A DNA stretch of 5,233 nucleotides from an uncultured Mucispirillum sp. (GTDB taxonomy: Bacteria > Chrysiogenota > Deferribacteres > Deferribacterales > Mucispirillaceae): NCBI GenBank assembly GCA_947177675.1, contig CAMWVK010000149.1, positions 1 through 5,233 on the forward strand, read 5' to 3'. Within the stretch, counting starts at the first letter, position 1. Every line of letters begins with the position of its first letter. The translations under genes and the position numbers were made by a program. The notes below the pieces were generated by a model. That model did no database searches and was not told the DNA's origin. It saw only the letters and a list, made by a program, of their open reading frames with translations. Of the stretch, positions 1 to 5,182 are shown piece after piece.

Positions 1-248
1 TCATTGCCATAAATTTCATAAATTTCTTTTATTTTTTCAAAATACGACATAGCTTTTTTAATTTTTAAAAGAGGTATTTTATTTGGAAAATATTCAATAA
101 GCATACTTCCAGTGACTTCATTTACAGTAATATTTTTTACAGCATTAGAAGCAAGCAGCATATCTCTTATTTGGTTGCTTATGTCACTGTTTTTAAAAAG
201 TGATGCTTTTAAGCGAACTCTGCCTTCAAAAAAACTTAATACTATCAT
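1..248 (-). CDS. HMA_2-like metal-associated domain protein, C-terminus cut off by the window edge
   Basis: The frame is open from the ATG at 248-246 to the left edge, giving 82 codons with no stop. The start overlaps the ATPase stop as ATGA (248-245), which suggests translational coupling. AAAGGA (260-255), 6 bases upstream, is a good ribosome site. The protein reads MIVLSFFEGRVRLK near the start and VTGSMLIEYFP at about residues 47-57. This mirrors the N-terminus of the neighbouring ATPase: GRIRLH, then LTCSILIYYS. Both have a GR-V/I-RL turn, a middle helix and an I-x-V/I-N-x-x-T-x-S-x-LI-x-Y strand, so I read this as a paralogous HMA_2-type (ferredoxin-like) domain. The visible part has no cysteine and hence no CxxC metal site. 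It may be a soluble regulatory or docking partner of the pump. The length and anything beyond the domain are unknown. The coding call is firm; the role is inferred. Confidence 0.8.
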   Translation of the reverse strand, partial: MIVLSFFEGRVRLKASLFKNSDISNQIRDMLLASNAVKNITVNEVTGSMLIEYFPNKIPLLKIKKAMSYFEKIKEIYEIYGN

Positions 249-2338
249 TTTTTTTCCTTTAACATTGGTTGCATTGCAAAGGCACTAATACTTACAGTTA
301 ATGTATTATGCAGAAGTGCTGCTGTTGATGGTTTAATTATACCTATAAGCCCTGCTAGTATTAATAATGAGTTACCTGCAATAATAATTTTATTATTTAT
401 GGATATTCTTTTTAAAAGTTCCATACCTAATATTCTTGTTTCGTATAAACTTTCAATACCTTTATCATTAAGTATAATATCTGCAGTTTCTCCAGCAATA
501 TCAGAGCTTCCTTTCATAGCTATTCCTGCATTTGCAGAAGCAAGAGCAGGAGAATCATTTATTCCATCACCAGTCATTATAACTTTGTAACCATTTTTAC
601 GCATTTGCTTTACATAATATGTTTTGTCTTCTGGAAGTGCCTGTGAAACATAATCATCAGCATTAATGATTTTAGCTGCTTTTGCAGCTGCTGCTTCACA
701 ATCTCCCGTAATCATTATAATATTTTTGATACCTGTTTTTCTTAGATTATCAACAACTTCTGCAGCATTAGGCAGCACAGGATCATCAATTAAAATGATG
801 CCCATAAGCACATTATCCATAGCAAGATATAAAATAGAACTGCAATCTTTAGATGCCTTTTGGATAATGTCTTTTTCTTCTTGTGTAGTATATGTTTTTT
901 CATCATCAAATATAAAATGTTCACTTCCTATAGCAACTTTTTTATTATACAGAGTAGAAACAATACCATGAGCTACAATATATTCTACTTTTGCATGTTC
1001 TTCTTTATGATATATGCCTTTATTTGCTGCTTCCTGCACAACAGCTCTTGCTAGTGGATGTGGAAAATGTTCTTCTAAACATGCAGCTGTTTTTAATACT
1101 TCTTCTTTAGAGTAATTATTAAAAGATATAATATCTATTATTTTTGGAGACGCATTTGTTAAAGTACCTGTTTTGTCAAAAATAATAGTGTCAGCATTTG
1201 CAGTTTCTTCAAGAAACTTACCGCCTTTTACAATAATTCCATATTTAGCAGCTTCTTTCATAGCGGATAAGCTTGCAATAGGTGCAGCCAGCTTCATAGC
1301 ACAAGAATAATCAACCATTAAAGTTGAAGATGTTTTAATAATATCATGAGTTATAAGATATGTTGAACATGCAAGTAAAAAGTTATATGGAACAAGCTTA
1401 TCTGCTAATTTTTCAGATTTTTCTTGAGCAGCTGATTTAATATTATTTGCATCATCTATTAGTTTTACTATTTTACTCACTTTTGTATCTTTTCCCGCTG
1501 CTGTGATTTTTAAAATAATTTCACCTTCTTCTACAAGTGTTCCTGCATATACTGCATCATCTATTTCTTTTTTAACAGGCATACTTTCACCTGTGATAGA
1601 TGCCTGATTAATCATAGCTTCTCCCTGAATGATAATACCATCAGCATGTATAGTCTGACCTGTTCTGACTATTATTTTATCATCTTTTTTTAATGTATGG
1701 GCTAATACAGCATATTCCTGCCCATTATCATTTACAACTCTTGCCTGTTCTTGTAAATTGAGTAAAGATTCAGCAAGATTATCATAAGATTTACGCTTTG
1801 CATAATCTTCTAAAGTTTCACCTATATTTAAAAGAAAATTAATAGAACCTGCTGTGTTGTAATCACCATTTGCAATAGATAAGCTTATAGCTGCTGCATC
1901 AAGAGTTTCTGAAATTAACTGTTTTTGCAGAATCAGTGTTTTTAAACCTTGTTTTATTCTTGGAATAGTATTTATTACTGTGATAATCCTGCGAACAGGA
2001 ACAGGAAGCAATGCTTTGCTGAAATGTTTAGCTGCTATTATAAATAAATTTGCAATAATGCTTGTTTCTGCTTTTGTTTCATTAATTGAATTAAGCATAT
2101 CTTCATCATTTAAATATTCATCATTTAGGGCTTTGAATAATGCTAATATTTGTTTTTCTGAAATATTACTGTAATAAATTAATATAGAACATGTTAAAGG
2201 ATTAATATTAATACTTTTTATACCTTCTTGAGTTGATAAAAGCACTTTAACCAGTATAGTCTGCTTATTAGTTAAAGTGCCTTTATTATAATGAAGGCGT
2301 ATTCTTCCAGGAAGTTTATGAACTATTTTAACATCCAT
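245..2338 (-). CDS. CtpC-like P1B-type heavy-metal-transporting ATPase with N-terminal HMA_2-like domain
   Basis: This is a 697-aa inner-membrane pump that should export a transition metal at the cost of ATP. Residues 1-75 form an HMA_2-like domain (GRIRL at 11-15) with no CxxC. Next come weakly hydrophobic membrane segments (about 93-170), the actuator domain with TGES (249-252), further helices (about 315-345), and the catalytic domain. That domain has the phosphorylated Asp388 in DKTGT (388-392), an HP pair (427-428), TGD (544-546) and GDGINDSPAL (590-599). C-terminal helices (about 650-690) carry HN at 677-678. All catalytic motifs are intact. The membrane motif is YSC (344-346, in DYSCAMKLAAP), not Cys-Pro-Cys. 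From memory, Mycobacterium CtpC has the same DYSCAM stretch and a similar N-terminus; zinc and manganese have both been proposed for it, so I do not assign a metal. The ATG at 2338 is supported by AAGAGG (2349-2344), 5 bases upstream. It is the middle gene of the operon. Confidence 0.93.
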   Translation of the reverse strand: MDVKIVHKLPGRIRLHYNKGTLTNKQTILVKVLLSTQEGIKSININPLTCSILIYYSNISEKQILALFKALNDEYLNDEDMLNSINETKAETSIIANLFIIAAKHFSKALLPVPVRRIITVINTIPRIKQGLKTLILQKQLISETLDAAAISLSIANGDYNTAGSINFLLNIGETLEDYAKRKSYDNLAESLLNLQEQARVVNDNGQEYAVLAHTLKKDDKIIVRTGQTIHADGIIIQGEAMINQASITGESMPVKKEIDDAVYAGTLVEEGEIILKITAAGKDTKVSKIVKLIDDANNIKSAAQEKSEKLADKLVPYNFLLACSTYLITHDIIKTSSTLMVDYSCAMKLAAPIASLSAMKEAAKYGIIVKGGKFLEETANADTIIFDKTGTLTNASPKIIDIISFNNYSKEEVLKTAACLEEHFPHPLARAVVQEAANKGIYHKEEHAKVEYIVAHGIVSTLYNKKVAIGSEHFIFDDEKTYTTQEEKDIIQKASKDCSSILYLAMDNVLMGIILIDDPVLPNAAEVVDNLRKTGIKNIIMITGDCEAAAAKAAKIINADDYVSQALPEDKTYYVKQMRKNGYKVIMTGDGINDSPALASANAGIAMKGSSDIAGETADIILNDKGIESLYETRILGMELLKRISINNKIIIAGNSLLILAGLIGIIKPSTAALLHNTLTVSISAFAMQPMLKEKK

Positions 2339-2343
2339 ATACG

Positions 2344-2349
2344 CCTCTT
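2344..2349 (-). promoter_or_regulatory. Ribosome binding site of the ATPase
   Basis: AAGAGG on the minus strand lies 5 bases before the ATG at 2338. It falls inside the 15-base gap after the stop of the small membrane protein, so the two genes can share one message and the second has its own initiation signal. Confidence 0.7.
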
Positions 2350-2353
2350 AAAA

Positions 2354-2587
2354 CTATTTACCATGTTGTTTTCTGCTGTAATGTTTTGCTTCTGCTGCAA
2401 AATCTTCTGCATTTTCTTTAATTGATTCTATAATAGCAGCAGCATCTTCTTTTAATTTAAGACTTTTGCCAGCTGCTTTTGCCAGCATACTTCTAACTTG
2501 TGGAGAGCGTGCAGAATATACTACTAAACCGCCAACAACAACACCTGCTAAAAAATATAAAAGTTTGTTTCCACCAATATTATCCAT
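2354..2587 (-). CDS. Small single-span membrane protein, DUF6110/YtxH/PacL-like, probable partner of the metal ATPase
   Basis: This 77-aa protein has a short N-terminus and one hydrophobic segment at about 8-25 (LLYFLAGVVVGGLVVYSA) with small-residue packing (G15, G19, G20). A charged, probably amphipathic helix rich in Ala, Lys and Glu follows (about 30-70). The tail contains His69 and His75 and ends in a basic stretch. ATG 2587 is preceded by a strong AAGGAG (2600-2595), 7 bases away. It is the first gene of the operon, 15 bases ahead of the pump. Small proteins of this layout (annotated, as I recall, as DUF6110 or YtxH-like) commonly sit beside HMA_2 P-type ATPases. In mycobacteria the DUF1490 (PacL) proteins beside CtpC act as membrane scaffold and metal chaperone. 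I see similar architecture and context here but no acidic-histidine tail. The function as a pump partner is therefore inferred. The gene itself is well supported. Confidence 0.85.
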   Translation of the reverse strand: MDNIGGNKLLYFLAGVVVGGLVVYSARSPQVRSMLAKAAGKSLKLKEDAAAIIESIKENAEDFAAEAKHYSRKQHGK

Positions 2588-2594
2588 ATTATTA

Positions 2595-2600
2595 CTCCTT
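2595..2600 (-). promoter_or_regulatory. Strong ribosome binding site of the small membrane protein
   Basis: AAGGAG on the minus strand is 7 bases before ATG 2587. It is a near-perfect match to the anti-Shine-Dalgarno sequence and the strongest site in the operon, consistent with more of the small protein being made than of the pump. Confidence 0.8.
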
Positions 2601-2626
2601 AAAAAATTTTGATTAATATCTAATAC

Positions 2627-2655
2627 TTTATATACAAAAATAATTTTAGTTTCAA
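2627..2655 (-). promoter_or_regulatory. Sigma70-type promoter of the metal-ATPase operon
   Basis: On the minus strand the -35 is TTGAAA (2655-2650), the spacer is exactly 17 bases, and the -10 is TATAAA (2632-2627). Each hexamer is one mismatch from consensus. Transcription would start near 2620, giving a leader of about 33 bases that holds the AAGGAG site. The -35 lies at the centre of a perfect dyad, so repressor binding there would block polymerase. The background is AT-rich, so a chance -10 is possible; the spacing and position argue for a real promoter. Confidence 0.62.
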
Positions 2656-2663
2656 CTAAAATT
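2642..2663. promoter_or_regulatory. Perfect 22-bp dyad, probable repressor operator over the -35
   Basis: The left arm AATTTTAGTT (2642-2651) and the right arm AACTAAAATT (2654-2663) are exact reverse complements around a 2-base centre. The dyad covers the whole -35 element of the operon promoter and lies upstream of the predicted transcription start, so it acts as DNA rather than as an RNA hairpin. The TTAG...CTAA core recalls sites bound by DtxR/MntR-type metalloregulators, but that family assignment is only a guess. No regulator gene is present in the window. Confidence 0.5.
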
Positions 2664-2728
2664 TTTAATAATATTAAAATTATTAGTAAAATTTGTTAAG
2701 AAATATAAGTTTATATTGAAATATAAGA

Positions 2729-2737
2729 TGATATAAT
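2729..2737 (+). promoter_or_regulatory. Extended -10 promoter of the 211-aa membrane-anchored protein gene
   Basis: TGATATAAT matches the extended -10 form (TG, one base, then a perfect TATAAT at 2732-2737). The only recognisable -35 hexamer nearby, TTGAAA (2716-2721), leaves a 10-base spacer, too short to be used with it. The extended -10 would compensate. Transcription would start near 2744, about 33 bases before the gene. This promoter is divergent from the metal-ATPase promoter; the two predicted starts are about 124 bases apart. Confidence 0.5.
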
Positions 2738-2776
2738 ATATTTTTACTTGTATTAAAGATATATTATTGAGGCTTT

Positions 2777-3412
2777 ATGATGAAGAAAAATAAAAAATCA
2801 GGTATATTATATAAGTCAGTTGGGTTTATGCTGTTTTTAGGTGTTATAGTTATGGCTATTATTGTAACAAGCAGCTTTCGCTCAGATAAAGAGTATAAAT
2901 CAAATAATAATATGAAAATAACTGATGACAGCATAGGCTATGAAACTTTTGAGAATATTAAAAAGGGAAATATTAAAGTATCATGTAATGATGCAAAAAA
3001 GCTTGGTGCTCTTTTTATCCAAATAAATAAAGAGATAACAAATGATAATCTAACTGAAGCTCAAATGCAGGAATATGCAGTTTCAACTCCAGCAAAAAAA
3101 GCAATAGATGATTTTAGCATGAACTTTGTTTCATTTTTAGAAAATTTTTATGGTCAGCAAAATATTTCTCAGGCAGAAGCAGTGCTGCAGGCTGTTAATA
3201 TGGAAATATATACAAATATTGTGCAGACATCTCTTATGATAAACACCCATAATATTACAGAAAAAGAATTTTATGATTATTTAAACATTGAATATTGTGG
3301 AGCAACACCACCAGCATCATATATATCACCAAAAGATGTTGTTTTATATTCTATTAATAATTCTTATGGCAGAGAAGCAGTTGACAAATTAATGGATAAT
3401 ACAAGCAAATAA
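2777..3412 (+). CDS. Membrane-anchored protein of unknown function with a presumed extracytoplasmic domain
   Basis: This protein has 211 residues and I recognise no family. A basic N-terminus (MMKKNKK) is followed by one hydrophobic segment (about 11-32, ending IIVTSS). There is no clear signal-peptidase site and no lipobox, so it looks like a signal anchor with the C-terminal 175 residues outside the cytoplasm. That part is mostly predicted helix, polar, with just two cysteines (C70 and C174) that could form a disulfide. The region 65-170 reads as several helices; 171-190 is Pro/Tyr-rich. GAGG (2769-2772) is 4 bases from ATG 2777 and 7 from the ATG at 2780. The second start is better spaced, so the true protein may be 210 aa. 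It is divergent from the metal-ATPase operon, which alone does not prove a link. No convincing terminator follows it. Confidence 0.8.
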   Translation: MMKKNKKSGILYKSVGFMLFLGVIVMAIIVTSSFRSDKEYKSNNNMKITDDSIGYETFENIKKGNIKVSCNDAKKLGALFIQINKEITNDNLTEAQMQEYAVSTPAKKAIDDFSMNFVSFLENFYGQQNISQAEAVLQAVNMEIYTNIVQTSLMINTHNITEKEFYDYLNIEYCGATPPASYISPKDVVLYSINNSYGREAVDKLMDNTSK

Positions 3413-3419
3413 TTATTTC
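3401..3419. repeat. Direct repeat copy 1 containing the 12-bp palindrome AAATAATTATTT, across the stop codon of the 211-aa gene
   Basis: This 19-base stretch matches 3552-3570 at 18 of 19 positions. Its core CAAATAATTATTTC (3406-3419) is identical in both copies and contains the perfect palindrome AAATAATTATTT (3407-3418). It includes the TAA stop of the upstream gene. In AT-rich DNA a shared 14-mer is suggestive but not conclusive. It could be an auxiliary binding site for the factor acting at copy 2, 151 bases downstream. Confidence 0.45.
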
Positions 3420-3548
3420 TGATGATACCCACTTTTTTTAAAAAATAATAGTTATAATTATTTGATAAAAAAGCTGTTTTGCAAAGACATATATTAAAAA
3501 AATCATAGAAAGAATGGGGAGGGGAAATAACTACAATGATTATTTATA

Positions 3549-3577
3549 TTGACAAACAAATAATTATTTCATAAATT
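3549..3577 (+). promoter_or_regulatory. Sigma70-type promoter of the 71-aa protein gene
   Basis: A perfect -35 TTGACA (3549-3554) is followed by a 17-base spacer and TAAATT (3572-3577), which matches four of six -10 positions. Transcription would start near 3584, leaving a short leader of about 28 bases with a hairpin and the ribosome site. The 12-bp palindrome fills most of the spacer (3558-3569), so a protein bound there would compete directly with polymerase. Confidence 0.58.
3552..3570. repeat. Direct repeat copy 2, palindrome lying between -35 and -10
   Basis: This is the second copy of the 19-base repeat. The palindrome AAATAATTATTT (3558-3569) lies wholly within the promoter spacer, the classic position for an operator. 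A related piece, TAATTATTT, also occurs at about 3455-3463 between the two copies, which hints at a cluster of binding sites in this gap. Confidence 0.45.
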
Positions 3578-3584
3578 ATATCTA

Positions 3585-3597
3585 TGGGGATAACCCA
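3585..3597 (+). other. Small hairpin at the predicted 5' end of the mRNA
   Basis: TGGG (3585-3588) pairs with CCCA (3594-3597) around a 5-base loop GATAA. It begins within a base or two of the predicted transcription start and stops 2 bases before the AGGAG ribosome site. A stem at the extreme 5' end of a message can slow its decay; that role is inferred. The stem is only 4 bp, though three of the pairs are G-C. Confidence 0.4.
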
Positions 3598-3599
3598 GC

Positions 3600-3604
3600 A
3601 GGAG
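3600..3604 (+). promoter_or_regulatory. Ribosome binding site that fixes the start of the 71-aa protein
   Basis: AGGAG lies 7 bases before the ATG at 3612. An in-frame GTG at 3606 would be just 1 base from this site and cannot use it, so the start is set at 3612. Confidence 0.75.
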
Positions 3605-3611
3605 TGTGATT

Positions 3612-3827
3612 ATGGCTTATGTTTCAGGCTTACCTTCTTTTGAAAAATCGCATATGTTAGGTATGGAATATTCTATTGCAGCTGCAAATAAATCAAAAGG
3701 TACATCTCATCAACATGGTATTACAGAGCTTACTAATACAGATGCTGCTACTAAACAGGCAAGCATGGCTGGAGCAAATATAGAAGTGTCAAAAGGTGTT
3801 GGTCAGCTTATTAATGTAGTAGGCTAA
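3612..3827 (+). CDS. Small 71-aa protein of unknown family
   Basis: The protein begins MAYVSGLPSFEKSHMLGMEY and ends GQLINVVG. It has no signal peptide, membrane span or cysteine, so it is predicted to be soluble and cytoplasmic unless exported without a signal. It is rich in Ala, Gly, Ser and Thr. A helix-prone stretch (about residues 12-29) and an Ala-rich C-terminal half (about 45-71) flank a polar, flexible middle containing SHQHG (32-36). I do not recognise the family. The tail loosely recalls small helical proteins of motility systems, but I cannot support that. Against chance, it has a perfectly spaced AGGAG site, its own strong promoter and normal codon choice for this window. It lies 82 bases upstream of the propeller-like gene and may be co-transcribed with it. 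Confidence 0.75.
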   Translation: MAYVSGLPSFEKSHMLGMEYSIAAANKSKGTSHQHGITELTNTDAATKQASMAGANIEVSKGVGQLINVVG

Positions 3828-3839
3828 ATATATAATATT

Positions 3840-3872
3840 TATCATACTTGACTTAAAATACAAAATATGATA
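3840..3872 (+). other. AT-rich inverted repeat between the 71-aa and 416-aa genes
   Basis: TATCATA (3840-3846) and TATGATA (3866-3872) are exact reverse complements, 19 bases apart, and a short T-run follows (3877-3881). The stem has one G-C pair and a large loop, so it is at best a weak terminator or attenuator that would reduce, not stop, read-through into the downstream gene. It could equally be a protein site or chance. Confidence 0.25.
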
Positions 3873-3897
3873 GTAATTTTTCTCAAAATGTTTTATA

Positions 3898-3905
3898 GAG
3901 AGTGA
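3898..3905 (+). promoter_or_regulatory. Ribosome binding site for the TTG start of the propeller-like gene
   Basis: GAGAGTGA pairs well with the 3' end of 16S rRNA (GAG plus GTGA), with its end 4 bases from TTG 3910. It supports use of the non-ATG start. Confidence 0.5.
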
Positions 3906-3909
3906 AGTT

Positions 3910-5160
3910 TTGTTTGATAAGTTAACATCATTTAAGCTGGATAATCTTTCAGCTTTTTCTGATAGTTGTTCATCTGTTTTAAAAAGAATCAAATTTGTAG
4001 ACAGCAGTTCATTTATTATTCTTGAAAATACATTTAATATTTTTACATTTTATCATATAAATTTAGATGGTGAAATTATAAAAAAATGGGAGTTTGAGTT
4101 TGAAGAAGATATGCTGCTTGACTATATTTATATAGATGGCAGGCTGTATCTTGTTTTTATATCACAATTTTCCCAGTATGAAGAAAGTATTGATTTTTAC
4201 TGTTCCAGTAATGATGATTTTGAATGGATTGGCTCTATGCAGAAAGAATCTTATATGCATGATATGGATTTTCTGCATATTTTTAATAAAAATAATAAAG
4301 TCAGATTTTTAATTATACGCCATAACAGGCTTCATTTATATACAATAGATGAAGATAATAATAACAGCTCAATTACTATTGATGATGATTATGAAATACA
4401 TACAAGCCTTTATCATTTGAATGAAATAGCTGTATTAGAAGGTAGTAAATGGGTAATCAGTAATAATTATGCTGTTAATATAAAAGGCAAATTTTGGGAA
4501 ATATACAATACTGATTTAGAATTAGTATGCAGTTTTGAATTTACTGCTGATTTAATAGACTGGCTTGGTATTGCTGTTTCAGATGATGGCTCACTTATTG
4601 CCGCAGCTATAGATTGCAGTGAAGAAGAAAAGGGTGCAATAGCCATATATAATAAGAAAACAGGGCAGGTATATACTCATTTTCAACGGTATGGTTTTTT
4701 CAGCACAGGTATTGCAGCAGGCAAAGTGTGGACAACAATAGCAAGTTCTTTTTCAGATATTGGTGGTTTAATGATTTTTGATAAAGAAGCTAATCTGAAA
4801 TATGCAGTATTAAAAGATGAAGAAGAAGGTGATAGTTTAAGAACATATAATCCATCACCAGTTATATATCAGGCATTAAGCTTTGAAAGTCTGCCTGATA
4901 ATAAGGTGTTAGTAATAACAGATAATAGTGTATTTTTAACTGATTTATCATGCAGAAATATACAGGATTTACCAGCAGAACCTTATGAGTGTATAGATTT
5001 ATCAAAAGATAAGTCTAAATTAATTATGATTTCATATACAAACAGGCTTTATGGCGGTAATCCTGACCAAAAATATTCAGCAGAAGTAATAGTGTATAAA
5101 TGGTCAGCTAAACATACACCAGCAAGTATAGTAGATTTAAAATCATATAGAAAAGGTTGA
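3910..5160 (+). CDS. Cytoplasmic beta-propeller-like (WD40-type fold) protein of unknown function
   Basis: This is a 416-aa acidic protein with no signal peptide or membrane span. From residue 30 to 400 it is a run of short hydrophobic strands separated by turns, with blade-like repeats such as INLDGEIIKKWEFEF (50-64), VSDDGSLIAAAID (223-235) followed by GAIAIYNKKTGQV (242-254), GGLMIFDKEANLKYAVL (285-301), and LSKDKSKLIMIS (364-375) followed by AEVIVYKW (391-398). This suggests about seven blades, though I see no WD dipeptide at blade ends. No catalytic motif is apparent; such folds usually bind partners. The start is TTG: the in-frame stop TAA at 3874 and the lack of any other in-frame start before residue 68 leave it as the best choice, with GAGAGTGA (3898-3905) as ribosome site. 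The weak start suggests low expression. I cannot name the family. Confidence 0.85.
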   Translation: MFDKLTSFKLDNLSAFSDSCSSVLKRIKFVDSSSFIILENTFNIFTFYHINLDGEIIKKWEFEFEEDMLLDYIYIDGRLYLVFISQFSQYEESIDFYCSSNDDFEWIGSMQKESYMHDMDFLHIFNKNNKVRFLIIRHNRLHLYTIDEDNNNSSITIDDDYEIHTSLYHLNEIAVLEGSKWVISNNYAVNIKGKFWEIYNTDLELVCSFEFTADLIDWLGIAVSDDGSLIAAAIDCSEEEKGAIAIYNKKTGQVYTHFQRYGFFSTGIAAGKVWTTIASSFSDIGGLMIFDKEANLKYAVLKDEEEGDSLRTYNPSPVIYQALSFESLPDNKVLVITDNSVFLTDLSCRNIQDLPAEPYECIDLSKDKSKLIMISYTNRLYGGNPDQKYSAEVIVYKWSAKHTPASIVDLKSYRKG

Positions 5161-5165
5161 ATGTA

Positions 5166-5182
5166 AAAATTTAACAAATTTT
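5166..5182. repeat. AT-only inverted repeat after the last gene
   Basis: AAAATTT (5166-5172) and AAATTTT (5176-5182) are exact reverse complements around AAC, 5 bases after the stop of the 416-aa gene. With no G-C pairs it would make a poor terminator. The remaining bases to 5233 hold no reading frame longer than a few codons and are probably an intergenic or promoter region for a gene beyond the edge. Confidence 0.25.

Noticed and set aside
399..1054. Overlapping plus-strand reading frames at 399-590, 666-971 and 860-1054
   Set aside because: They lie antisense to the catalytic domain of the ATPase, encode low-complexity hydrophobic strings, and lack ribosome sites. The minus-strand frame explains this DNA fully.
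1980..2174. Plus-strand reading frame of 64 codons
   Set aside because: It is antisense to the N-terminal part of the ATPase and has no supporting start signal or family resemblance.
2716..2737. TTGAAA and TATAAT as a paired -35/-10 for the 211-aa gene
   Set aside because: They are 10 bases apart, too close to be used together; the extended -10 explanation was preferred.
3433..3445. T7A6 self-complementary tract as a terminator after the 211-aa gene
   Set aside because: It has no G-C stem and no loop; such tracts are common in this composition.
3536..3574. 12-codon leader peptide frame upstream of the 71-aa gene
   Set aside because: It would span the predicted -35 and spacer, so it lies outside the transcript, and the nearest G-rich tract is 11 bases away.
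3606..3611. GTG start two codons upstream of the chosen start of the 71-aa protein
   Set aside because: It would sit 1 base from the AGGAG site, too close for initiation; ATG at 3612 has ideal spacing.
3848..3871. TTGACT and TATGAT as a promoter for the 416-aa gene
   Set aside because: The spacer is only 12 bases, far from the usual 16-18, and no better-spaced pair was found. Co-transcription with the 71-aa gene is as likely.
3789..3992. Minus-strand reading frame of 67 codons
   Set aside because: It overlaps the ends of two plus-strand genes and the gap between them, has no good ribosome site, and its composition is that of translated AT-rich antisense DNA.
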